Of a stretch of 64,000 nucleotides of DNA, positions 27,502 through 36,693 are shown piece after piece. This stretch comes from Gemmatimonadota bacterium (lineage in GTDB: Bacteria; ARS69). The stretch is from assembly GCA_030747075.1 (NCBI GenBank), contig JASLLL010000008.1, forward strand, positions 24,842 through 88,841, written 5' to 3'. The position numbers and the translations under genes were made by a program. The notes under the pieces are model-generated. The model was not told the DNA's origin and did not search any database. It saw only the letters and a list, made by a program, of their open reading frames with translations. Position 1 is the stretch's first letter, and each line of letters begins with the position of its first letter.

Positions 27502-29805
27502 GTGGCTTATCGAAGCAGCAAGGTCCTTCGGGCTCGTCTGGTCGCTCTCCTTGTTGTGTGGGCGGGGCTTCTGGCGCCGTCTCCGGCTTCCGCCGAAGTG
27601 CTCACGGAGTTCGAAGGGGCGGGCGCCGCGGCGGACCTTCTCTTGTTGCAGGACATTCCCGACACCGGTCTGGCGTTTCTTCTTCCTTCCGCGGCGACGG
27701 TCAACACGGCCTCCATCGACATTCAAAGCGGCGTGGTGGTCATGGGCGCGGGAGGAACCGGCGCCACCTCCACGGTCTTCGCCGCAGTCGCGGACACGGT
27801 CTACCGAAGCAATGACGCGGGCGTCACCTGGTCGGCGCGTGGCGCGCCCGCGCCCGGTTTGTCCGTCACCGGGTGCGGAGGGTGTGGCGCCACCCACATC
27901 GTGTACGCAGCGGTCGGGTCTCATGTCCATGTGAGCGAGGACGCCGGCACCACCTGGACACTGGCCGGAACGCCGGCTCCCGGAAAGGTCGTCTCCGGAG
28001 TGGGAGGATGCGGCGCGGTGAACATCGTCTACGCAGCCGCTGCCGAGCAGATCTACCGAAGCGGCGACGGAGGCGTGACCTGGGAAGCGCGTGGAGTTCC
28101 GGAGCCCGGGGTGGCGGTGTTCGGGATTGGCGGGTCGGGTGCCATCCAGACCGTGTTTGCCGCAGCCGCCGACACCGTCTACCTGAGCAACGACGGAGCC
28201 TGGACCTTCTCCGCGCGGGGGGCTCCCGTACCGGGTGGGGTCGTGACCGGATGCGGTGGTTCCGGCGCCACATCCACGGTCTTCGCGGCGGTTGCGGACA
28301 CGGTCTATCGAAGCAACGACGCAGGGCTCACCTGGTCGGCGCGCGGCGTGCCCGTCGCGCAGCTTCCGCACGAACTCCGGCTCGACCTGGCTGCCGACGG
28401 CACAAACGAGTGGACCGGGTTCCTCACGACAGGCGTCGCGTTGACGGCGTCAGGGTCGGCACTGGTAGACGGGTTCAACGCCCTTCTTCCCGGTGGCGCG
28501 GGGGACGCGCGTGTTCCTCTCGGCGTTCTGTCCAGCGAGTCTGTCCATGCGCGTCTCTCTGGAGTTGCGGTGGAGTACACACTGCCCGAGCCCATTCCCG
28601 AGGCATCCGGCGACCTTCTTGATGAAGTCGCCGCCATCCGCTCCGCCATGCCCGGCTCCGGCAGCGAAGGGTTCGTGAAGCCCACCGCGTCCGAGCTGGC
28701 CGCATGGCGGCGGATGTTCCGTGCGATGCTCGCCGCAGAGTGGACGCTTGCCGACAGTCTTGCGCGTGTGGACTTCCCCGGCTATCACCTCTGGCGCTAC
28801 ACGGACACGGGGTTCGGGGGTGCGGTTCACTACATTCTTCGCGAAGAGTTCCCGGTGACGCGGGGCTGGGGGACATGGATCGTTGCCGAGTCGCCGCTTC
28901 GTCCGATGGCTGTTGAAGTCCCTCACCCGCGCTACGACTTCAACACACATATCGAAGGTGCCGACATCTATCGACAAGCGGGTGCACGCTTTTTCCTCAT
29001 GGCTGGAACGCATCGTTGCGCCAACGCTGAACTCTCCCCTTGCGACGGTTCCGGCAACTCCTGTGGAGACGGGGCATACCCTGTGTCCGACGCGGCGCAC
29101 TTCGTGGAGACCGCGTTTCAGGCGACACACGAGGAGATCGTGGACGGGTACCCGGGCGTTATCGGGGTCAGCGTGCACGGGCATTCCAGCGCGAGTTGCG
29201 AAGATGTCTTCCTGAGCAACGGTCGATCCGGCCCGTCTCACGCCATGCTCTTCGCGATCCGGGATTCGCTCCTTGCGGGCGGGGACATGGCGGCCGCGGT
29301 CTCCGGAGACAGCACATCCTCCTGCACGCTGACCGGCGGAACGAATGTGCAGGGACGATACACGAATGGTTCGGAAGACCCGTGTGGCACCCCGGCCGCC
29401 ACCACGACGGGGACATTCATTCACATCGAGCAGACCCGCCGTGTTCGGGAGGACCCGGACCTCTACATCCAGGTCGTGGATGCCTTCAAGGCCGCCATCC
29501 CGGAGGCCTCCACCTTTGCCTCTCCGGAGCCGCCGGTGTCTGCTCTGGCTCCGGGACTCAGCGTTCACCCCAATCCGGCGTGGTCCGGCACGACGGTCCG
29601 TGTCACGCTGGCAAGGGTCTCCCGGCTCTCCCTCGGCGTCCATGACATCGCTGGACGACTCGTCCATCCGCTCTTTGACGGGACGCTTCCGGCAGGCTCC
29701 CGGGACTGGACGATCCCCCCGGGGCAACTCACCTCCGGGGTCTACTTTCTGGTTGCAAGGGGAGATCGCGGCATCTGCCTCCGGCGGTTCGTGGTTCTTC
29801 GATGA
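27502..29805 (+). CDS. Large secreted protein with five Asp-box repeats and FlgD-Ig-like C-terminus
   Basis: A 767-residue exported protein. GTG 27502 with GGGAGG just upstream gives a basic start and a long hydrophobic signal (residues about 8-30, ending PASA). Residues 87-290 are five 42-residue repeats with Asp-box (BNR) motifs such as SNDAGVTW and SGDGGVTW, as in sialidase- or sortilin-type propellers. A middle domain of about 300 residues (AGARFFLMAGTHRCANAE, then GVSVHGHSS) has conserved-looking His and Cys residues. I do not recognise its family; a metal hydrolase is possible. The last 80 residues are a FlgD-Ig-like sorting module (VHPNPAWSGTTVRVTL, then LTSGVYFLVARG). Confidence 0.75.
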   Translation: MAYRSSKVLRARLVALLVVWAGLLAPSPASAEVLTEFEGAGAAADLLLLQDIPDTGLAFLLPSAATVNTASIDIQSGVVVMGAGGTGATSTVFAAVADTVYRSNDAGVTWSARGAPAPGLSVTGCGGCGATHIVYAAVGSHVHVSEDAGTTWTLAGTPAPGKVVSGVGGCGAVNIVYAAAAEQIYRSGDGGVTWEARGVPEPGVAVFGIGGSGAIQTVFAAAADTVYLSNDGAWTFSARGAPVPGGVVTGCGGSGATSTVFAAVADTVYRSNDAGLTWSARGVPVAQLPHELRLDLAADGTNEWTGFLTTGVALTASGSALVDGFNALLPGGAGDARVPLGVLSSESVHARLSGVAVEYTLPEPIPEASGDLLDEVAAIRSAMPGSGSEGFVKPTASELAAWRRMFRAMLAAEWTLADSLARVDFPGYHLWRYTDTGFGGAVHYILREEFPVTRGWGTWIVAESPLRPMAVEVPHPRYDFNTHIEGADIYRQAGARFFLMAGTHRCANAELSPCDGSGNSCGDGAYPVSDAAHFVETAFQATHEEIVDGYPGVIGVSVHGHSSASCEDVFLSNGRSGPSHAMLFAIRDSLLAGGDMAAAVSGDSTSSCTLTGGTNVQGRYTNGSEDPCGTPAATTTGTFIHIEQTRRVREDPDLYIQVVDAFKAAIPEASTFASPEPPVSALAPGLSVHPNPAWSGTTVRVTLARVSRLSLGVHDIAGRLVHPLFDGTLPAGSRDWTIPPGQLTSGVYFLVARGDRGICLRRFVVLR
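27760..28368 (+). repeat. Five 126-bp tandem repeats encoding Asp-box units
   Basis: Units begin at 27760, 27886, 28012, 28138 and 28264, each 42 codons. The first and fifth units are strikingly close in DNA as well as protein (GATSTVFAAVADTVYRSNDA in both), which suggests recent duplication or conversion. Unit 4 has a degenerate Asp-box (SNDGAWTF). Confidence 0.85.
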
Positions 29806-29815
29806 TTCCCCCCGC

Positions 29816-29845
29816 TTGACCCCTCCCTTCCCACCGTGCTAGAAA
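29816..29845 (+). promoter_or_regulatory. Promoter of the tRNA pair
   Basis: TTGACC (29816-29821), 18 bases, TAGAAA (29840-29845), ending 22 bases before the first tRNA. Confidence 0.7.
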
Positions 29846-29867
29846 CGACGGTTCAGGCTTGAAAGAA

Positions 29868-29941
29868 GGGCCCATAGCTCAGATGGTGAGAGCATCCGGC
29901 TCATAACCGGTTGGTCCCTGGTTCGAGTCCAGGTGGGCCCA
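29868..29941 (+). tRNA. tRNA with CAT anticodon (Met, or Ile2 if lysidine-modified)
   Basis: A complete cloverleaf: acceptor GGGCCCA/TGGGCCC, D stem GCTC/GAGC, anticodon stem around CTCATAA with CAT at 29902-29904, and T arm CCTGG-TTCGAGT-CCAGG. The acceptor is fully paired at position 1-72, so this is not initiator tRNA. Elongator Met and lysidine-containing Ile2 cannot be separated by eye. The CCA is not fully encoded. Confidence 0.92.
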
Positions 29942-30018
29942 CCGGGCCGTGTTTTTCGGCGGTCTAAAGAGAACCGGAAAACGCGGATCGGACCCTTGGT
30001 TCGGAAGTTCGATCTCGG

Positions 30019-30096
30019 GGGCGATTAGCTCAGTTGGTCTAGAGCGCCCGCCTCACACGCGGGAGGTCACTGGTTCAAGTCCAGTATCGCCCACCA
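30019..30096 (+). tRNA. tRNA-Val (CAC anticodon)
   Basis: Acceptor GGGCGAT/ATCGCCC, D stem GCTC/GAGC, anticodon stem CCCGC/GCGGG with CAC at 30054-30056, T arm CTGG-TTCAAGT-CCAG. The 3' CCA is encoded (30094-30096). It lies 77 bases after the CAT tRNA and is probably in the same transcript. Confidence 0.95.
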
Positions 30097-30099
30097 GGT

Positions 30100-30113
30100 T
30101 CGGGGAAACCCGA
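30100..30113 (+). promoter_or_regulatory. GNRA-capped hairpin after tRNA-Val
   Basis: TCGGG-GAAA-CCCGA: five pairs closed by a GAAA tetraloop three bases after the tRNA CCA end. Probably a 3'-processing or stability element of the tRNA precursor. Confidence 0.5.
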
Positions 30114-30114
30114 G

Positions 30115-30213
30115 AAGGAGCATTGACTCAGCCGGTAGCCTTGATCCACTCCACGGAATCCCGCTGGCGGATGGCTCTGGCCGGGTGCTCCTTGAACGGG
30201 GGCGCCCTTTTTT
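30115..30213 (+). terminator. Intrinsic terminator with a competing upstream pairing (attenuator-like)
   Basis: The stem GGGTGC (30183-30188) pairs with GCGCCC (30202-30207) and is followed directly by TTTTTT (30208-30213), a standard intrinsic terminator between the tRNAs and the next gene. AAGGAGCA (30115-30122) is exactly complementary to TGCTCCTT (30186-30193), which overlaps the 5' arm of that stem. The two pairings exclude each other, as in attenuators. It could instead simply end the tRNA transcript. Confidence 0.6.
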
Positions 30214-30247
30214 CGGTCTCGGCGCGCACGAGGCAGAGGAGGAAACC

Positions 30248-30979
30248 GTGAGACCCGAAGAGGTCAAGGCCCTGCTGGAACTCCAGGAACTGGACAAGAA
30301 ACTTCTCGAATGCGAAGTGCACCGAAGTGTCCTTCCCGCTCGAGTGGCAGCCATCGAGGCCCCCCTTGCCGCCGCTCGCGAAGCGAAGGAGCGCGTGGAC
30401 GAGCAGTTTCGGTCCGCCACGGTGAGCCACCGCCAGTGCGAGCTGGATCTGATGCTCAACAACGAGAAGTTCCGCAAGCTCCAGACGCAGCAGATGATGG
30501 TGCGAAATGCGGTGGAGGCCGAGGCCTACCAGCACGAAATGGATGCGCTCAAGGATCGGGCGGACTCTCTGGAAGAGCGGGGCATCAGCGCGCTCGAGCG
30601 GATCGAAGCGGCGAAGACGGATCTTCCTGAACTGGAGTCCGCGCTGGAGGAGCAGGAGAAGATTGCAGCCGCCGCCCGCGCCACGCTGGACGAGACGACC
30701 CACAGCCTCCAGACCATCCATGACGAAGCGTCGGAATTGCGTGCTCCTCTTCTCGACGCGGTGAGCCGTCCGATCATGTCGTATTACATGCGACTGCGCC
30801 GCTCCGGAAGACCCCCGTTTGTGTCTTCGCTGAGTCGGGGGGCGTGCACCGGGTGCGGGTTCCGTCTTCCTCCGCAGCACCACCAGGAAGTGCGCCTCGG
30901 TCGGAAGCTGGTGACCTGCGAGCAGTGCGGACGGATTCTCATCTGGGTCGAGGAGAAAGAGGAGGCCGTTGATTTCTGA
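30248..30979 (+). CDS. Coiled-coil protein with C-terminal C4 zinc ribbon (DUF164/CT398-like)
   Basis: A 243-residue protein. Residues 1-170 are a long heptad-like coiled-coil hairpin, and the C-terminal 60 residues form a zinc ribbon with two Cys pairs (CTGCGFRLPP and CEQCGRIL). This is the architecture of the widespread but poorly defined CT398/YbgI-neighbour zinc-ribbon family, proposed to bind nucleic acid or the flagellar/secretion machinery in some bacteria. GTG 30248 has GAGGAGG five bases upstream. The RNase HI gene overlaps its end by 11 bases, and rnpB follows, suggesting an RNA-related setting. Confidence 0.85.
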   Translation: MRPEEVKALLELQELDKKLLECEVHRSVLPARVAAIEAPLAAAREAKERVDEQFRSATVSHRQCELDLMLNNEKFRKLQTQQMMVRNAVEAEAYQHEMDALKDRADSLEERGISALERIEAAKTDLPELESALEEQEKIAAAARATLDETTHSLQTIHDEASELRAPLLDAVSRPIMSYYMRLRRSGRPPFVSSLSRGACTGCGFRLPPQHHQEVRLGRKLVTCEQCGRILIWVEEKEEAVDF

Positions 30980-31550
30980 CAGCGCCCGGCGTCTCCTGAA
31001 CGGGTTGCTTGCCGGGAAGGGACTGGACGAAATGTCTTCGGAGGGCGGCGCGGCCCGGGCGGAGGTGGAGTCGCTGCTGGAAGGGCTTGCGGAGACGATC
31101 GCTCCGGCGCCGACGGGGTCACGCACGGGAAGCGCGGTCGTGTACAGCGACGGCGCGTCCCGCGGGAACCCCGGGGCTGCGGCGATCGGTGTCCGGATTC
31201 TTGCGGATGATGGAACGGAACTTCTCGCGAAGGGCCTCTGCATCGGAAAGACGACCAACAATGTCGCCGAGTACCGGGCAGTCCTCGCGGGGCTGGAGTC
31301 CGCGCGCGAGCTGGGGCTGCGTTCGCTGGAACTGCGGCTCGACAGCGAACTGGTCGTTCGGCAGATCCGCGGCGAGTATCGCGTGCGTCAGCCTGCGCTG
31401 GCCGTGTTGAAGAACAAGGTGGACGGGCTTCTGGTGTCGTTTGACTCGGTGGAAGTTCGCCATATCCCGCGAAAGGAAAACGCGGAGGCCGACCGTCTTG
31501 CAAACCGGGCCCTGGACCGGGCGGCGAAGGCCGCGAAATCGGGGAACTAG
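30969..31550 (+). CDS. rnhA: RNase HI-family protein
   Basis: A 193-residue protein. After an unconserved 50-residue N-terminal extension comes the RNase H fold with the acidic active site: Asp in YSDGASRGNPG, Glu in NNVAEYRAVL, Asp in LRLDSELV and Asp in AEADRLAN. It would cleave the RNA strand of RNA-DNA hybrids. The compact form without the basic handle resembles the archaeal/actinobacterial RNase HI type. The start is TTG 30969, overlapping the zinc-ribbon gene. Confidence 0.88.
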   Translation: MISDSARRLLNGLLAGKGLDEMSSEGGAARAEVESLLEGLAETIAPAPTGSRTGSAVVYSDGASRGNPGAAAIGVRILADDGTELLAKGLCIGKTTNNVAEYRAVLAGLESARELGLRSLELRLDSELVVRQIRGEYRVRQPALAVLKNKVDGLLVSFDSVEVRHIPRKENAEADRLANRALDRAAKAAKSGN

Positions 31551-31557
31551 ATCTCGT

Positions 31558-31925
<368 letters not shown>

Positions 31926-31954
31926 CTTTACCGGCGCAGGAAGCGAGGCCCGGG

Positions 31955-33661
31955 ATGCAAAAGCACTGGTCGGAACTTCGGGGTCTCGAGGACACAGCCG
32001 TCGTGCGCCTCGAAGAAGCGATCGGATGCGGCCCCGTTCTCGCTCGTGTGCTGGCCGGGCGCGGGATGATAGACCCGACGGATGCGGAGAGCTTCCTCCA
32101 CCCCACGCTGGACACGCTTTCGTCACCCCTTGCTTTTGCCGGGGCCGAGGCCGCGATTGAGCGTCTCCTTGCTGCGGTAGAGAGCGGCGAGCGAATCCTC
32201 GTCTTCGGCGATTTCGATGTGGACGGCGTCACCGGAACTTCGCTGGCGTATCTGGGGCTCCGCGCCGTCGGCGCCAATGTCGACTGGCTCCTCCCGCGCC
32301 GCATGGACCACGGCTACGGCCTCTCCGAGCGTGTCCTCCCGGAGGTGTTGGCGCGGAAACCCGGACTTCTTCTGACAGTGGACTGCGGGATTCGATCTGT
32401 TCAGGAAGTGGCGTCGCTTCGGGAATCGGGCGTGGATGTCGTGGTCACGGACCACCACGAAGCCGGCCCCGAGCTTCCTCCCGCGGTGGCCGTGGTGGAC
32501 CCGAAGCAGCCTGGCTGTCCCTACCCGGACAAGAACCTCGCGGCCGTCGGCGTCGTGTATCAGCTTCTTCGTGGACTGAACTCACGCACGGGCCACTTCA
32601 CAGACCCGACCGCGGATCTGGACCTGGTGGCCCTCGGGACGGTGGCGGATGTGGTGCCGCTGGTTGGCGAGAACCGCGCGCTCGTTCGCGAAGGAATGCG
32701 CGTATTGAACCGTCGCGCGAAGGTCGGCGTTCATACGCTTCTTCAGGAGTCGGGGATCGAAGGTCAGGTGGAACCGTGGCACATTGCGTTCCTTCTCGGC
32801 CCGCGGATCAACGCGGCGGGTCGCCTGGGTGATGCATCGGACGCGGTTCGGCTCTTCACCGCCGAAGACACGACGACGGCTGCGGACCTTGCCCGCAGTC
32901 TGGGCGAAGCCAACCGGGCGCGTCAGGACATCAGCCGGACGACGGTCGAGGACGCGCTGGCTGCCATTGATCGCGGGACGGCGGGAGATCAGCCGGACGG
33001 GATTGTTCTGGCATCCAACTCGTGGCACCCGGGGGTCCTGGGGATTGCCGCATCAAAGGTTGTCGAACGGCATTATCGACCGACCGTTCTCTTCTCCTTC
33101 GACGGATCAGATACCGGGCGCGGTTCCGCACGCTCCATCGCCGGCGTGGATGTTCATGCGGCGCTGGAGGAGTGCGCGGACCTGCTCGTGCAGTTCGGCG
33201 GGCACTCCATGGCCGCCGGGATGACCATTGACCGCGCGCACCTGTCGGACTTTCGCACGCGGTTTGCCGGGGCCATTGGTAGCCAGCTTACGGAGAAGAA
33301 CTCGCGGCCCCTCTTGCGTATCGACACCGACCTGGAAGAAGCGAGCGTCACGCTGGACCTTGCCGAGGAACTGGATCGCATGGGGCCGTTCGGTCTCGGA
33401 AACCCGCGCCCGGTTTTTCTCATGCGAAATGTGGACCCGGTGGATCGGCGTGTGGTGGGCAAGGGGCACCTGAAGCTCCGCCTGTCCGACGGCGCCGAGG
33501 GTGGCCTGGAGTGCATCGGCTTCAATCTCGGAGAAGAAGTCTCCGCGCGGCCCTTTCCTCCCGGACGGGTGGATCTCGTCGGGACGGTCAATGTCAACGA
33601 GTGGAGAGGGCGCCGGACGCCGCAACTGCGCGTCGATGATTTCCGGGAGGCGACCCCGTGA
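31955..33661 (+). CDS. recJ: Single-stranded-DNA exonuclease RecJ
   Basis: A 568-residue DHH/DHHA1 phosphoesterase. The motifs are VFGDFDVDGVTG (metal-binding DxD), TVDCGI, and DHHEAG at about residue 170. GPRINAAGRL follows in the linker, the DHHA1 motif is FGGHSMAAGM, and an OB-fold is at the C terminus. RecJ degrades 5'-ended single strands in recombination and mismatch repair. ATG 31955 lies 30 bases beyond rnpB. The stop overlaps the GTG of the relA/spoT gene, so both are in one operon. Confidence 0.95.
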   Translation: MQKHWSELRGLEDTAVVRLEEAIGCGPVLARVLAGRGMIDPTDAESFLHPTLDTLSSPLAFAGAEAAIERLLAAVESGERILVFGDFDVDGVTGTSLAYLGLRAVGANVDWLLPRRMDHGYGLSERVLPEVLARKPGLLLTVDCGIRSVQEVASLRESGVDVVVTDHHEAGPELPPAVAVVDPKQPGCPYPDKNLAAVGVVYQLLRGLNSRTGHFTDPTADLDLVALGTVADVVPLVGENRALVREGMRVLNRRAKVGVHTLLQESGIEGQVEPWHIAFLLGPRINAAGRLGDASDAVRLFTAEDTTTAADLARSLGEANRARQDISRTTVEDALAAIDRGTAGDQPDGIVLASNSWHPGVLGIAASKVVERHYRPTVLFSFDGSDTGRGSARSIAGVDVHAALEECADLLVQFGGHSMAAGMTIDRAHLSDFRTRFAGAIGSQLTEKNSRPLLRIDTDLEEASVTLDLAEELDRMGPFGLGNPRPVFLMRNVDPVDRRVVGKGHLKLRLSDGAEGGLECIGFNLGEEVSARPFPPGRVDLVGTVNVNEWRGRRTPQLRVDDFREATP

Positions 33662-35853
33662 GTACTCACCCCGCGCGGATCCCGCACGACTCGCCTCCCC
33701 CCCCGGAGAAGATCCTCACCTTCGAAGACCTTCTCGCCGCTCTGGACGATCCCTCCCGCTATGACCGGGCGCTTCTTGAACGCGCGTGGGTTTTCTCCCG
33801 CGACAACCACAAAGGCCAGAACCGGCTTTCCGGCAATCCCTACATTCACCATTGCCTGGCCGTGGCGATTGTGCTGGCCGAGCTTCATCTGGACACCGTG
33901 ACGATCGCGGCCGGGCTTCTCCACGACATCGTGGAGGATACGGATCACACAATGGAGAGCATTGCGAAGGAGTTCGGCCCCGAGATTGCGGGCATCGTGG
34001 ACGGCGTGACAAAGGTCGGCGGGTTCGAGTTCAACAGCCCTGCGGAGCAGCATGCGGAAACCTGGCGAAAGATGCTTCTCTCCATTGCCCGGGATGTTCG
34101 GGTCATCCTGATCAAGCTGGCGGACCGGCTTCACAACATGCGTACGCTTCATTTTCTCCGCGAAGACAAGAGGCATCGGATTGCGCGGGAGACTCTGGAG
34201 ATCTATGCACCGCTTGCGCACCGATTCGGGATCGCCGCCATTCGCTGGGAACTGGAGGATCAGGCGCTGAAGCATCTGGAACCGGAGGCATACGCCAGCC
34301 TGGTGGACAAGGTGGTGGCTCGTCGTGACGAAAGGCAGGCGTATCTGGAACGCCTGACGGAGTCGCTTCAGGAGATGTTCGAAAAGGCCGGGATCAAGCC
34401 GGACGACATAGCAGGCCGCCCGAAGCACTTCTACAGCATCTACAACAAGATGAAAAAGCGCGGGAAAGAGTTCGACGAGATTTACGATCTCCTCGCCGTG
34501 CGCGTGATCGTACCCACGCCGACCGACTGCTACGAAGTGCTGGGCATCATCCACGGCCTCTGGACACCGGTTCCGGACAGAATCAAGGACTTCATCGCCA
34601 ACCCCAAGTCGAACCACTATCGCTCCCTGCACACCACCGTGATCGGACCCGACCACGAATGGGTAGAGTTCCAGATCCGTACGCCGGAGATGCACCGCGA
34701 GGCGGAGTATGGGATTGCGGCGCACTGGGCCTACAAGGAAGGCGTGACGGGCGCGCCCGAAGCGATGGCGCGGTTCCCGTGGATCGGGGATCTCGTGAAG
34801 GAGCAGGCGGATCAGGGTGCGGAGGAGTTTCTTGACCTTCTGAAGTCGGATCTGTTTCAGGATGAAGTGTTTGTCTTCACGCCCCGCGGAGAACTGAAGG
34901 TGCTTCCGAAAGGGGGCACGCCGATCGACTTCGCGTATCTGGTTCATACCGAGGTCGGCCACCACTGTGTGGGTGCGCGTGTGAACGGGAAGATCGTGCC
35001 GCTCCGCTCCACGCTTCGCAACGGCGATACCGTGGAGGTCATCACTTCGCCCATGGGCAAACCCAGCCAGGACTGGCTGAAGGTGGTCCGGACTTCGAGC
35101 GCCCGCGGGAAGATTCGCCGCCATTTCCGGCTGGAGCAGATGCAGCACTCCATCTCACTCGGGAAGGAGATGCTCGAACGGGAGGCAAAGCGTCACCGCG
35201 TGGATGCGGACGCGGCTCTCGACCGGAAGTTCGCGGAGTCGCTCGGTTTTGACTCTGTGGAGAAGCTTCGCGCGGCGGTGGGTCAGGGAGATCTCTCCGC
35301 GGTCCATGTGATCCGGCGCCTCTTCCCGGAACTGGCCGATTCGTCGAAGGAACCGTCGGGACTTCGCCGGATTCTCACCTTCACGAGACGACGGGAAGGC
35401 GGCGTGCGCGTTCAGGGACTCAGCAATGTGATGATCCGGTTCGCTCAGTGTTGCCAGCCGGTTCCGGGGGAGAGCATCGTGGGGATTGTGACGACCGGCC
35501 GGGGGATTTCAGTGCATCGGATCGACTGTCCAAGCACATTCCCGGAAAAGGACGGGGTGGACCGTCGGGTCTCCGTGGACTGGGATGTGGCGCAGGACAC
35601 GCACTTCCGTGTGCGGATTCTCGTGGGCGGCGAGAATCGGGCCGGGCTTCTCGCGGACCTGTCCGCCGCCATCACCGAAGCCGAGACGAATATCCTCTCA
35701 GCGACGATGGAAGCCGACGGGTATCGTGCGACCGGCACATTTCTTGTCGAGGTGCTGGATCTCCACCACCTTCGCCTGGCAATCGAAGTCATGCGCAAGG
35801 TGAAGGGCGTCACCGATGTGGTTCGCGAGGACCAGAACCCGGAGCACCTGTGA
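33658..35853 (+). CDS. Bifunctional (p)ppGpp synthetase/hydrolase RelA/SpoT (Rsh)
   Basis: A 731-residue long-form Rsh protein. The HD hydrolase domain is intact (YIHHCLAVA, then LLHDIVEDTD and KLADRLHNMRTL), so hydrolysis is expected. It is followed by the synthetase domain (FYSIYNKMKKRGKEFDEIYD, ending VEFQIRT), a TGS domain (VFTPRGELKVLPKGGTPIDF), the zinc-finger/helical region with paired Cys (RFAQCCQP) and a C-terminal ACT domain. It sets the alarmone level in starvation. It starts at GTG 33658, overlapping recJ, and ends overlapping the YfiH gene (GTGA). Confidence 0.95.
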   Translation: MSTHPARIPHDSPPPPEKILTFEDLLAALDDPSRYDRALLERAWVFSRDNHKGQNRLSGNPYIHHCLAVAIVLAELHLDTVTIAAGLLHDIVEDTDHTMESIAKEFGPEIAGIVDGVTKVGGFEFNSPAEQHAETWRKMLLSIARDVRVILIKLADRLHNMRTLHFLREDKRHRIARETLEIYAPLAHRFGIAAIRWELEDQALKHLEPEAYASLVDKVVARRDERQAYLERLTESLQEMFEKAGIKPDDIAGRPKHFYSIYNKMKKRGKEFDEIYDLLAVRVIVPTPTDCYEVLGIIHGLWTPVPDRIKDFIANPKSNHYRSLHTTVIGPDHEWVEFQIRTPEMHREAEYGIAAHWAYKEGVTGAPEAMARFPWIGDLVKEQADQGAEEFLDLLKSDLFQDEVFVFTPRGELKVLPKGGTPIDFAYLVHTEVGHHCVGARVNGKIVPLRSTLRNGDTVEVITSPMGKPSQDWLKVVRTSSARGKIRRHFRLEQMQHSISLGKEMLEREAKRHRVDADAALDRKFAESLGFDSVEKLRAAVGQGDLSAVHVIRRLFPELADSSKEPSGLRRILTFTRRREGGVRVQGLSNVMIRFAQCCQPVPGESIVGIVTTGRGISVHRIDCPSTFPEKDGVDRRVSVDWDVAQDTHFRVRILVGGENRAGLLADLSAAITEAETNILSATMEADGYRATGTFLVEVLDLHHLRLAIEVMRKVKGVTDVVREDQNPEHL

Positions 35854-36680
35854 CGACCGGTTCCGCCCCGGGATCCGCAGCCAGATTGACAGGGAACGGC
35901 GGGGCGCTCCGCATCCACGCGCCCGCGCTGAGCCTGCCGGGAGGCGTACTGCACGGAGTCACGCACGCCAGCCTTGGAAACTTCTCGTTGCGAGCCACGG
36001 CGGACGCCGCACGGGTGGAGGCGCGTCGCGAACGCCTGCTTGCCGACGCGGGTCTCTCGGGCGCGCGGGTTGTCGCGCCGCGCCTGGAGCATGGCGCCAC
36101 GGTCGCGGTCATTCGCCCCGGGTGCGCGTGCGAAGAACCGGCGGACGCAGTGATTGCGCAGGAGCACGGAGTCGTGCTTGCCGTCACGGTTGCGGATTGC
36201 GTGCCCGTCTTTGCGGTGGATGTCGGGACAGGCGCATTTGGCGTGGCGCATGCGGGGTGGCGGGGTCTGGTGGCGGGCGTTGTCGGGGAACTGGTGAACG
36301 CGCTTCGCAGCCACTTCGAATCAAAGCCGGGAGAGATTCTGCTGGCCACAGGTCCCGCGATTCGTGGGCAGAAGTACGCGGTCGGTGCGGAAGTGGCCGG
36401 GCTCTTTCCCGAACCGTTCTCCGTTCCCGTGGACCGGGAAGGCCACGCTGCCCCCCCGGGAGATGCGCAAGCGGATCATTACCTGTTGGACCTGCCGTCG
36501 TGCGCGCTGGCCGAGGCTCGCGCGGCGGGCATTCCACCCGACAACCTGGTGGACTTCTCGCTCTGCACAGCGTCCCACCCGGACGATCTCTTCTCGCACC
36601 GTCGCGGAGACCGCGCCCGGCACTGGGCATTCATTGCGCGCCGTCGAGTTCCCGACGAGGCGGGGGAGACTCACCCGTGA
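35850..36680 (+). CDS. YfiH/multicopper-polyphenol-oxidase-fold purine nucleoside phosphorylase
   Basis: A 276-residue protein of the YfiH (LACC1/DUF152) family: HGVTHASLGNFSL near the start, LAVTVADCVPVFAVD, the zinc site HAGWRGLVAGVV, GPAIRGQKYAVG, and SLCTASHPDDLFSHRRG near the end. Its conserved Cys and two His residues form the metal site. Family members have purine nucleoside phosphorylase/adenosine deaminase activity in vitro. The frame is open far upstream, but GTG 35850, overlapping the stop of the Rsh gene, gives the expected length. Confidence 0.9.
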   Translation: MTTGSAPGSAARLTGNGGALRIHAPALSLPGGVLHGVTHASLGNFSLRATADAARVEARRERLLADAGLSGARVVAPRLEHGATVAVIRPGCACEEPADAVIAQEHGVVLAVTVADCVPVFAVDVGTGAFGVAHAGWRGLVAGVVGELVNALRSHFESKPGEILLATGPAIRGQKYAVGAEVAGLFPEPFSVPVDREGHAAPPGDAQADHYLLDLPSCALAEARAAGIPPDNLVDFSLCTASHPDDLFSHRRGDRARHWAFIARRRVPDEAGETHP

Positions 36681-36693
36681 TAGAGTCCACTCC

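Noticed and set aside
27760..28368. 126-bp direct repeats as a mobile-element or CRISPR array
   Set aside because: Period is exactly 42 codons in frame and each unit encodes an Asp-box.
33154..35148. 664-codon minus-strand open frame across recJ and the Rsh gene
   Set aside because: Spans the opposite strand of two firmly identified genes and has no recognisable domain.
35448..35849. Upstream extension of the YfiH-like frame
   Set aside because: The extension lies entirely within the Rsh ACT-domain coding region; GTG 35850 overlapping that stop gives the normal length.
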